Shown here one piece after another: positions 1 to 5,107 of a stretch of 8,303 nt of DNA (position 1 is the first letter of the stretch; each line of letters opens with the position of its first letter). A program made the position numbers and the translations under genes. This DNA comes from Thermomicrobiales bacterium. GTDB lineage: Bacteria > Chloroflexota > Chloroflexia > Thermomicrobiales > UBA6265. Location: positions 1 through 8,303 of the forward strand of contig JADLCW010000179.1 in assembly GCA_020847015.1 (NCBI GenBank). Reading direction: 5' to 3'. The notes beneath the pieces were generated by a model that saw only the letters and a list, made by a program, of their open reading frames with translations, was not told where the DNA came from and did no database searches.

Positions 1-1
1 C

Positions 2-118
2 TGTCGCTGCCCCGATGGTTGGGAGAGATGCGAGCCCACGAACCGCGACAAGTGGCGCTGCGTTCCGAGCTGCCCGGCGGGGCAAACCCTCGACCAGGCA
101 ACGTGCGGCTGCTCGTGA
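2..118 (+). CDS. Cys-rich protein, C-terminal fragment (5' end outside window)
   Basis: The frame is open from the left edge and stops with TGA at 116-118, giving the last 38 residues of a protein whose start lies upstream. Seven of the 38 residues are cysteine (fragment positions 1, 3, 10, 20, 24, 35, 37), arranged as CxCPDGWxxC, then WRCVPSCPAGQTLD, then CGCS at the end. About 31 of 38 codons end in G or C, as in the solid genes of this window. The pattern resembles the disulfide-rich repeat modules of exported bacterial proteins, but the fragment is too short to name a family or to see a signal peptide. It converges on the second Cys-rich gene at 715-1302. A long hairpin (166-201) begins 47 bases after the stop. 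That it is coding is likely; its function is unknown. Confidence 0.62.
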   Translation, partial: CRCPDGWERCEPTNRDKWRCVPSCPAGQTLDQATCGCS

Positions 119-165
119 GCCGTCGCCGCTTCACCGCGGATCGGGCGACCTGAGCCGCCCGCTCG

Positions 166-201
166 GCGAGGTCGTCGCATAAGACCATGCGGCGACCTCG
201 C
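166..201 (+). terminator. 15-bp stem-loop downstream of Cys-rich fragment
   Basis: GCGAGGTCGTCGCAT (166-180) and ATGCGGCGACCTCGC (187-201) pair over 15 positions with a single G-T wobble and a 6-base loop AAGACC. It lies 47 bases after the stop at 118, where a transcription terminator for that gene would be expected. No U-run follows on either strand, so it is not a textbook Rho-independent terminator. It could instead be a 3'-end stabilising hairpin. Confidence 0.5.
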
Positions 202-591
202 GCTCGTGCAGCACAGCGGCCGGCGCTCGTGTCGAAGGTCGTGGACATCAGGCGCGACCCGGCCGAGTCCGATCATGTCCATGACGATTGCCATCGGCTG
301 AGTCCGCCTCTCGCGCTTCCAGACCGCTCGCAACCGCGGCAGAATCGTCTGATCGGAATCCCGAATCGGCCATGCTGCGAGCGTGTGCGCCGGTGACCGG
401 AGTCGCTCCTCTTCAGGCGCTGCGAGGTAGTCAGCGGGGGATCGCGCGCTTGCGGAACGGCGGCGTGGATGCCCCGCACAGGGAGACCGAGACGGGCGTG
501 GGTGAGCTGGCAATGGGCGCGTATCGAGCGGGCATCCCTACCGCCAGCGCCGCGCGCCGATTGTGTGCTGCGACCCAAGGTCCGACGCCGA
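202..591. other. Gene-free stretch between convergent hairpins
   Basis: About 390 bases lie between the two hairpins. I read both strands and see no convincing gene. The open frames here are arginine-rich, lack ribosome binding sites and show no family motif. I see no tRNA, rRNA or other recognisable RNA, and no insertion-sequence ends. Its position between two convergent genes makes it a 3' intergenic region, possibly a decayed remnant. Confidence 0.5.
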
Positions 592-630
592 AGGCGCGGA
601 AGAATCATCCGCTACGATTCTTCCGCGCCT
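592..630 (-). terminator. Perfect 15-bp inverted repeat downstream of Cys-rich gene
   Basis: AGGCGCGGAAGAATC (592-606) is exactly complementary to GATTCTTCCGCGCCT (616-630), with a 9-base loop between. Read on the - strand it lies 84 bases after the stop of the Cys-rich gene at 715, a plausible place for transcription termination. No U-run flanks it on either side. A perfect 15-bp stem is unlikely by chance in unconstrained sequence. Confidence 0.5.
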
Positions 631-714
631 CCTGCCGGTTCGTGTTGGAGGGCAACTGTCTCCGCAGTGGCGCCACGCGGCGTCGTTGCCTACGAATAGC
701 GCATCACCCGACTC

Positions 715-1302
715 TTAGACGTTTGGGTTGTCGCATTCCGGCCAGCAGCGCGAATCCGCAGAGCCGCAGAGGTTGTCGCTCGGGCTGCGCGTGACGGCGC
801 GGCAGTAGAAATGGAAACCGACCGCTTTGCGACAGTCCTGCGTGGATGTGCACTTCTGCAGCGTGCTGGCGTCGATATCCACGCCGCCGGTGCTCTCGTT
901 CAGGCAGACGTTGTTGCCTTCGGTCGAGGTGTAGCAGCCGCAGGTTCCGCCGCCCGCGACCGAGCCGCAGACCGGGGCCGGCCCGCCGAAGGGGTCCTGA
1001 CAGGTAAACGCCGCCGGGCAGACGCTGGCCGCGGCCACGCAGTCGCCGTTCTGGCAGACGAGATTGGCGCCGCAGGCTTTTCCGCACTTCCCGCAGTTGG
1101 CCGCGTCGGTGAGGATGCGGACGCACTTTTTGCCGCAGCGCTTTTGGCCGGTCTTGCACCGCTTTTTCTTGCCGTGCTTCTTGCCGTTCTTCTTGGCCGC
1201 CGCCGCCTCCGGAATCGTCAGCGCCAGCATCGCCAACGCGGAGCGGCGGCTGGCGCGGGACCCGAAGATTCGGGCGAGCGCGTCGAAGCGAGTCGGGTCC
1301 AT
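715..1302 (-). CDS. Exported Cys-rich protein with Stig1-like motif
   Basis: The protein has 195 residues. Its N-terminus starts MDPTRFDALAR and carries SRR at 18-20, then a short hydrophobic stretch (22-30) ending in PEAAAA (31-36). This looks like a twin-arginine-type export signal with cleavage near residue 36. A basic stretch (37-48, eight Lys/Arg) follows, then 20 cysteines, all in the mature part. The block CGKKC...DAANCGKCGKAC...LVCQNGDC (56-88) resembles the repeat of Stig1-type (stigma-specific protein) domains found in many bacterial Cys-rich proteins. The even cysteine number fits full disulfide pairing outside the cytoplasm. The start is supported by AGGAG at 1309-1313, six bases upstream. 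No catalytic residues are recognisable, so a surface or matrix role is only a guess. Family assignment is by pattern, not by search. Confidence 0.8.
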   Translation of the reverse strand: MDPTRFDALARIFGSRASRRSALAMLALTIPEAAAAKKNGKKHGKKKRCKTGQKRCGKKCVRILTDAANCGKCGKACGANLVCQNGDCVAAASVCPAAFTCQDPFGGPAPVCGSVAGGGTCGCYTSTEGNNVCLNESTGGVDIDASTLQKCTSTQDCRKAVGFHFYCRAVTRSPSDNLCGSADSRCWPECDNPNV

Positions 1303-1840
1303 GGGCGTCTCCTGTCCTTGCCGGTAGCCCGGGTCAGTCTCCTGGACCGACCGCGGCGCATACTGAGACTACGCTGGGAGACGCGGTGGCGCATGGTGAG
1401 AATTACCCGTTTTGCCGGTGTTTCGCCGGCGTGTTAGCGGACAATCGGGTCATATACCGGACAATTGGCCTGCCGCCCGCGACGGATCCCGAATCGACGG
1501 CTGGCGATCGGCGAGGCGGCCGACCCTCTGCGGGGGAGCCGCTTCGTGGCCGGGCGGCAACGCTCAGGCGATCCAGCGCGTGTAACGATCGTCGATGCGG
1601 CTCCACGGTGGGTTTCTTGCCGGCAGGTATCCTGCGCCCGCGCCCCGGCCGAACGCTCGGAGCGCGCCCGTTGGTTGGGTATGGCCAGCCGGGTCGTCGA
1701 ACCTTGGAGGCCTGGAGCCACGCCAGACTTCCGGAAGCCGTCTCCGGTGGGAGCGAAGGCCACATCGCGCCGCATGGCGTGGCGCCGCATATGCACGGCG
1801 GCCGGCGTGAGGTCCCGCCGATCACCCCGGAGCTTCCGTC
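1303..1840. other. 538-base intergenic region between divergent genes
   Basis: The stretch separates the start of the - strand Cys-rich gene from the start of the + strand 61-residue gene, so it should hold both promoters. I find no sigma-70 pair good enough to call. Open frames across it are arginine-rich, have no ribosome binding sites and no motifs. The AT-richest part is about 1400-1466, containing the CGGACAAT direct repeat. A 10-bp palindrome CTTCCGGAAG sits at 1728-1737. No known riboswitch or RNA consensus was recognised, though the length would allow a structured leader. Confidence 0.45.
1438..1465. repeat. Direct repeat CGGACAAT, 20-base period
   Basis: CGGACAAT occurs at 1438-1445 and again at 1458-1465, exactly 20 bases apart, which places both copies on nearly the same face of the helix. 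They flank the AT-rich CATATACC in an otherwise GC-rich region, between divergent genes. The arrangement fits paired sites for a DNA-binding regulator, but two 8-base copies could also be chance. Confidence 0.3.
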
Positions 1841-2026
1841 ATGATGACCAACGTGTTCGCCGCCATCGGGCAGCGCCGCGACGACCCCTACACCCTGCTG
1901 CTGCTCGGTTCCGACGGGCGTCACTACGCCCAGGCGCTGCCGGACGGCGACCCGGCTCCGATCGAACCCGATGACGGGTGGGATGTGGACGACAACCCGC
2001 CCAGGGCGGACGAGGTCGCCGAATAG
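1841..2026 (+). CDS. Small acidic hypothetical protein (61 aa)
   Basis: The 61-residue protein begins MMTNVFAAIGQRRDDPYTLL and is strongly acidic in its second half (14 Asp/Glu against four Arg overall, with PDDGWDVDDN at 43-52). Codons are mostly G/C-ending, and GGAG at 1829-1832 lies eight bases before the first ATG, so it is probably a real gene. The second ATG at 1844 is an alternative start. There is no signal peptide and no membrane span. The middle LLLLGSDGRHYAQAL (19-33) suggests a small beta-hairpin fold, but I recognise no family. It stands alone, converging on the yggT unit with a hairpin between them, so context gives no function. Confidence 0.65.
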   Translation: MMTNVFAAIGQRRDDPYTLLLLGSDGRHYAQALPDGDPAPIEPDDGWDVDDNPPRADEVAE

Positions 2027-2039
2027 CGCGACGCGACGT

Positions 2040-2088
2040 CCACGACAAACCGCCGGGAGATTTCCCCCCGGCGACGCCGATTTCGTGG
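2040..2088. terminator. Compound hairpin between convergent genes
   Basis: An inner stem CGCCGGG (2051-2057) pairs with CCCGGCG (2067-2073) across a 9-base loop. An outer stem CCACGA plus AA (2040-2048, one bulged C) pairs with TTTCGTGG (2081-2088). It starts 14 bases after the + gene stop at 2026 and ends 16 bases before the - gene stop at 2105, the position of a bidirectional terminator. No clear U-tract is present. Confidence 0.4.
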
Positions 2089-2104
2089 CGCAGGCGCGGG
2101 CCCG

Positions 2105-2221
2105 CTACATGCCGGGGTTGATCAGGGGGTCGGTGAAAAAGCCCAGCACCGACAGCACCAGCAACACCGTCATCACGACGAAAATAACCGCATAGATCGT
2201 GGTGAAGACCCGCATCGACAT
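2105..2221 (-). CDS. 38-residue single-span membrane peptide
   Basis: The frame starts at ATG 2221 (alternative ATG 2215) and stops at TAG 2107-2105. The product begins MSMRVFTTIYAVIFVVMTVL and ends GFFTDPLINPGM. Residues 9-29 form one continuous hydrophobic span, preceded by a single Arg, so the N-terminus is probably cytoplasmic; the tail is short with Pro and Asp. It begins 21 bases after the YggT stop on the same strand and so is probably co-transcribed with it. The leader contains GGGGGG just upstream of the ATG, a poor but usable ribosome binding site. I recognise no family. It is below the length cut-off of most gene callers. The clean span, the tandem placement and the immediate downstream hairpin support a real gene; a role as a YggT partner is inference. 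Confidence 0.6.
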   Translation of the reverse strand: MSMRVFTTIYAVIFVVMTVLLVLSVLGFFTDPLINPGM

Positions 2222-2242
2222 CGACCCCCCGTGCGCTCCGCC

Positions 2243-2503
2243 CTACCTGATCAGAGCCGAGACGAGCAACCGCTGAATCACCTGAATCAGAATGATCGCC
2301 ACGATGAAGGAGAGATCGATCATCCCCACCGGCGGCACCACCTGCCGGATCGGCGCGATGACCGGCTCCGTCACATCCGCCAGCATCCGGCTGATCGGCC
2401 AGCGCATCGTCGGGTCGAACCACGACAACAGCGCCCGCCCAACCATGGCCCAAGTCAGGATTGTCAGCAACAATACGATGAGATTGACGATTTGGTGAAC
2501 CAT
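2243..2503 (-). CDS. yggT: YggT family integral membrane protein
   Basis: The 86-residue protein has two hydrophobic spans (about 4-26 and 62-82) joined by a loop with the family's hallmark TEPVIAPIRQVVPPVGMIDLS (45-65). This is the YggT repeat: an acidic-Pro-x-x-x-Pro-x-Arg segment, then Asp-Leu-Ser leading into the second span. E. coli YggT carries two such repeats; single-repeat versions of about 90 residues are common in Gram-positive, cyanobacterial and related lineages, so the length is normal. The frame runs further upstream, but family length and the hydrophobic start favour ATG at 2503, with AAGGA 11 bases before it. The function is not firmly known; links to osmotic tolerance and, in Gram-positives, to cell-division gene clusters are reported for the family. 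No division genes are nearby here. Confidence 0.88.
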   Translation of the reverse strand: MVHQIVNLIVLLLTILTWAMVGRALLSWFDPTMRWPISRMLADVTEPVIAPIRQVVPPVGMIDLSFIVAIILIQVIQRLLVSALIR

Positions 2504-2528
2504 CGGTTTTGGCGTCCTTGCCGCTCTA

Positions 2529-2567
2529 CGGCCCGAAAATACGACATCGAAGCAGCGTTCGGGGCCG
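2529..2567 (-). promoter_or_regulatory. Stem-loop at the predicted 5' end of the yggT transcript
   Basis: CGGCCCGAA (2529-2537) pairs with TTCGGGGCCG (2558-2567) over nine base pairs with one bulged G, around a 20-base loop. If transcription starts near 2568, this hairpin would form the very 5' end of the mRNA. That suggests an mRNA-stabilising element or, at DNA level, an operator just after the promoter. The stem is seen; the role is inferred. Confidence 0.3.
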
Positions 2568-2574
2568 CGCGCCA

Positions 2575-2580
2575 AGTATA
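2575..2580 (-). promoter_or_regulatory. Candidate -10 box for the yggT unit
   Basis: On the - strand these bases read TATACT, five of six matches to TATAAT, in a GC-rich surrounding. Transcription would start near 2568, about 65 bases before the yggT start. The hexamer 17 bases upstream (CCGCGA on the - strand) is not a good -35 box, so the call rests on the -10 alone. Confidence 0.35.
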
Positions 2581-2732
2581 GCCGAGCCTCCGCCATATCG
2601 CGGCGCCCGCGCCCATCGAAACGCGCCGGCCGCGTTGGTCCGGGCGGTGGCGCGCTGCGTGCGTCCTTGCAGGTGAACCGGCCGAACCGACGCGCCGGCT
2701 CCGGCTCAGCTGCCAGGCAAGGATCCCGATCC

Positions 2733-3227
2733 ATGAGTTCACCTGCGACCATTCTCCCCGCGGGAACGCCCGCCCCCGATTTCACCCTCCATTCCACCCC
2801 GGACGAAACCGTCTCGCTGCGCGACTTTCGCGGCAAACCGGTCATCCTCGTGTTCTATCCCGCCGACTGGAGTCCCGTCTGCGGCGACGAACTGGAACTA
2901 TTCAACGAGGTGTTGCCGGAGTTCCAGCGGCTTGGCGCGCAGGTGCTCGGCATCTCCGTCGACAACGTTTGGAGCCACGACGCCTTTGCCAGAGCGCGCC
3001 ATCTGCACTTCCCGCTGCTGGCCGATTTCGAACCAAAGGGCGCCGTCTCTCGCGCCTACGGCGCCTACCGGCCGGAAGATGGCGTCAGCGCTCGCGCCAT
3101 TTTCCTGATCGACGGCACAGGCGTCATCCGCTGGAGTTATCTCTCCCCGGTCGGCGTCAACCCCGGCGCCAATGGCGTGCTCGCCGCGCTCGAAAATCTC
3201 GTGCCTCAGGATGCGAATGCGTCATGA
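2733..3227 (+). CDS. AhpE-like one-cysteine peroxiredoxin
   Basis: The 164-residue protein is a thioredoxin-fold peroxidase reducing H2O2 or organic hydroperoxides in the cytoplasm. The active site is YPADWSPVC (42-50), the family PxxxT/SxxC motif with Ser in place of Thr and Cys50 as peroxidatic residue. Arg121 in SARAIFLIDGTG fits the conserved active-site arginine. FPLLADFEPKGAVSRAYG (93-110) closely resembles mycobacterial AhpE and bacterioferritin-comigratory-type proteins. Cys50 is the only cysteine, so there is no internal resolving residue and an outside thiol is required. The start at 2733 is chosen because AAGGA (2719-2723) lies nine bases upstream and the homologous part begins there; the longer upstream frame is basic and unlike the family. 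Its stop overlaps the start of the next gene (ATGA), implying coupled translation. Confidence 0.9.
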   Translation: MSSPATILPAGTPAPDFTLHSTPDETVSLRDFRGKPVILVFYPADWSPVCGDELELFNEVLPEFQRLGAQVLGISVDNVWSHDAFARARHLHFPLLADFEPKGAVSRAYGAYRPEDGVSARAIFLIDGTGVIRWSYLSPVGVNPGANGVLAALENLVPQDANAS

Positions 3228-3775
3228 TGGATCCTACCGCCACCCTCACCCCTCCGGTCGGCCCGCGCGATCACGCTCAGGGTTCCGCCGACGCCCCGGT
3301 CACCCTCGTCGAGTATGGCGACTACGAGTGCCCCTTCTGCGGCGAGGCCTATGGCATCGTCAAGCAGTTGCAAGCGGACGAGGGATCTCGGCTCCGCTTC
3401 GTGTTCCGCAACTTCCCGCTCACCCAGAGTCACCCCTTCGCCGAAAAAGCCGCCGAGGCGGCCGAGGCCGCCGGGGCCCAGGGTAAATTCTGGGAGATGC
3501 ACGACATGCTCTACGAGCACCAGGATGCCCTCGAACCCCAGGATCTGATCGCCTACGCGACCGAACTGGGGCTCGATGTCGAGCGCTTCACGCGCGATCT
3601 CGACGCGGGGACTTATGCCGAGCGGGTGCGCGAAGACTTCATGAGCGGCGTCCGCAGCGGCGTCAACGGCACGCCGACGTTCTTCATCAATGGTCGCCGC
3701 CTGGATGCCGGGTTCGATCTGGAAACGCTCGAAACTGCGGTGAACGCGGCCGCCGGGTCGCGGCGCGGCGCCTGA
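3224..3775 (+). CDS. Cytoplasmic DsbA-like thioredoxin-fold protein (CPFC)
   Basis: The 183-residue protein carries the redox motif CPFC at 36-39 after a beta strand (VTLVEYGDYE), a helical insertion rich in Ala/Glu (73-86), and the cis-proline loop GTPTFFING (149-157). This is the DsbA/thioredoxin_4-type fold seen in disulfide oxidoreductases. There is no signal peptide, so it should work in the cytoplasm, unlike periplasmic DsbA. ATG 3224 overlaps the peroxiredoxin stop by the ATGA arrangement; a second ATG follows at 3227. The upstream extension in this frame lies inside the peroxiredoxin gene and is Arg-rich, so it is not real. A role as thiol reductant of the one-Cys peroxiredoxin is inferred from the overlap and the missing resolving cysteine. 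Other substrates are possible. Confidence 0.88.
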   Translation: MMDPTATLTPPVGPRDHAQGSADAPVTLVEYGDYECPFCGEAYGIVKQLQADEGSRLRFVFRNFPLTQSHPFAEKAAEAAEAAGAQGKFWEMHDMLYEHQDALEPQDLIAYATELGLDVERFTRDLDAGTYAERVREDFMSGVRSGVNGTPTFFINGRRLDAGFDLETLETAVNAAAGSRRGA

Positions 3776-3792
3776 ATGAACGCGCGGCGGGT

Positions 3793-3839
3793 CGTACCGT
3801 GGCGATAATGCGCCCGGGCTAATTCGGGCCGACGGTACG
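3793..3839. promoter_or_regulatory. Nested inverted repeat between redox pair and PDH operon
   Basis: CGTACCGT (3793-3800) and ACGGTACG (3832-3839) form a perfect 8-bp outer repeat. Inside, GCCCG (3812-3816) pairs with CGGGC (3825-3829) around an 8-base loop. It starts 18 bases after the stop at 3775 and ends 148 bases before the E1 alpha start. It may be the terminator of the redox pair, or an operator or leader element of the PDH genes. GATAAT (3804-3809), close to a -10 box, lies inside it, but no -35 partner is visible. Confidence 0.35.
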
Positions 3840-3987
3840 GTACACTTGTCGATGCAGGGGTGGGAGTGCGCCTACTGTCGGGCGGGGCCGAGTTGTCTCG
3901 GCGTACCCGCCCATCGGCGCGTTCCCCCACGATCGACGACCCGCGGGGCGGTCCCATCCGTCCCGGGCACAGCGCGAAAGGCGAACT

Positions 3988-5085
3988 ATGGCGACCATAC
4001 GGAGCCGCTCGAAGAAGTCGGAGGCCGACGTACCTCCGGTAGCCGGATCCGGCGGGAACGGCGTCGGCCCCGAAGAACTCCCCGTCGATACCGACACGCT
4101 GCTCGATTATTACCGGCAGATGCTGACCATCCGCCTGTTCGAGGAAGCAGCCCAGACGGCGTTCCGCAAGGGCAAGATCGGCGGCTACCTCCACCTCTAT
4201 ATCGGGCAGGAAGCGCTCGCCACCGGCTTCCTCCACGAATACCAAACCGGCGACCGCATTATTACCGCCTATCGCGATCACGCCCACGCCTTGTTGCTCG
4301 GCGCTACCCCGCGCGCGGTGATGGCCGAGTTGTTCGGCAAGGGAACCGGGCTGGTCAAGGGCAAAGGCGGGTCCATGCACCTGTTCGACGTGCAGAATGG
4401 GTTGTGGGGCGGCTACGGCATTGTCGGCGGGCATATCCCGCTCGGGGTCGGGTTGGCCTACGCCGAGGCCTACCAGAAAACCGGCGGCATCGTGCAGCTC
4501 TATTTCGGCGACGGAGCCATCCACAACGGCGCGTTCCATGAGGCGGCCAACCTGGCCGGTCTCTGGGGGCGCGACGGCATGTGCCCCTGCCTGTTCATTC
4601 TCGAAAACAACAAGTACGGCATGGGCACCAGCGTCGAGCGCGCCACCGCCATGACCGATCTTTCGGCCAAGTTCGATTCCTACGGCATCGAGCACGAGGA
4701 TGTCGACGGCATGGATCTGGTCACCGTGCTGGAGACCGCCCGGCGCGCCGTCGCCCGCGTTCGCGAAACCGGCAAGCCCTACGCCATCGAGGCCATCACC
4801 TACCGCATCTCCCCCCACGGCGCCGCCGATTTCCTGGAGCGCTATCGTTCCAAGGAGGAGGTCGCCGAGGCGCGCAAGCGCGACCCCATCAATCTGCTGG
4901 AGCAGCGGCTGCTGGAAGCCGGAGCGGTGGATGAGCAGCAACTTGCGGAGATTCGGCGGGAAGCCAGGGCGGTGGTTGACGACGCCGTGAAGTTCGCCGA
5001 GGAAAGCCCCGAGCCGCCCATCGACGAGCTCTACACCGACGTCTACGCCGACAGCGCCTACGCCACCGACAGCCCCGTCGGCTAG
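3988..5085 (+). CDS. pdhA: Pyruvate dehydrogenase E1 component, alpha subunit
   Basis: The 365-residue protein is the thiamine-diphosphate-binding alpha subunit of heterotetrameric E1, which decarboxylates pyruvate and reductively acetylates the E2 lipoyl group. The first 35 residues are a flexible Gly/Pro-rich tail. The core shows YRDHAHAL (95-102), GKGGSMH (125-131), the TPP/Mg motif from GDG (174-176) to ENN (206-208), and YGMGTSVERA (210-219), which is very like mitochondrial-type E1 alpha. DVDGMD (238-243) is also typical. Two oddities: the GDG-to-NN spacing is 30 residues rather than about 26, with a GRDG insertion near 194-197, and the usual YRxxGHS loop reads YRISPHG (272-278). Start at 3988 follows AAAGG (3977-3981) with a six-base gap. 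It is the first gene of the operon; E1 beta begins 22 bases after its stop. Confidence 0.92.
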   Translation: MATIRSRSKKSEADVPPVAGSGGNGVGPEELPVDTDTLLDYYRQMLTIRLFEEAAQTAFRKGKIGGYLHLYIGQEALATGFLHEYQTGDRIITAYRDHAHALLLGATPRAVMAELFGKGTGLVKGKGGSMHLFDVQNGLWGGYGIVGGHIPLGVGLAYAEAYQKTGGIVQLYFGDGAIHNGAFHEAANLAGLWGRDGMCPCLFILENNKYGMGTSVERATAMTDLSAKFDSYGIEHEDVDGMDLVTVLETARRAVARVRETGKPYAIEAITYRISPHGAADFLERYRSKEEVAEARKRDPINLLEQRLLEAGAVDEQQLAEIRREARAVVDDAVKFAEESPEPPIDELYTDVYADSAYATDSPVG

Positions 5086-5107
5086 CGGGCGAAAGGGATA
5101 CGAATCC

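Noticed and set aside
1..294. - strand frame starting MAIVMDMIGLG at 294 and running off the left edge
   Set aside because: It is open to the window edge, but it becomes Arg/His/Pro-rich, has no motif, contains the 166-201 hairpin and lies antisense to the better Cys-rich frame. It could be revisited with upstream sequence.
811..1437. + strand 208-codon frame over the Cys-rich gene
   Set aside because: It is Ala/Arg/Gly-rich low-complexity sequence, opposite a gene with a good ribosome binding site, export signal and ordered cysteines.
1590..1840. Riboswitch or T-box leader before the 61-residue gene
   Set aside because: I compared it by eye with cobalamin, glycine, cyclic-di-GMP and T-box consensus elements and found no match to the conserved core bases.
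1386..1974. Several overlapping frames in the 1303-1840 region
   Set aside because: They are mutually overlapping, Arg/Pro-rich and without ribosome binding sites. The only gene-like frame here begins at 1841.
2504..2845. N-terminal extension of the YggT frame up to 2845
   Set aside because: It would overlap the divergent peroxiredoxin start and adds Arg-rich sequence unlike the family. The 86-residue form matches the normal single-repeat length.
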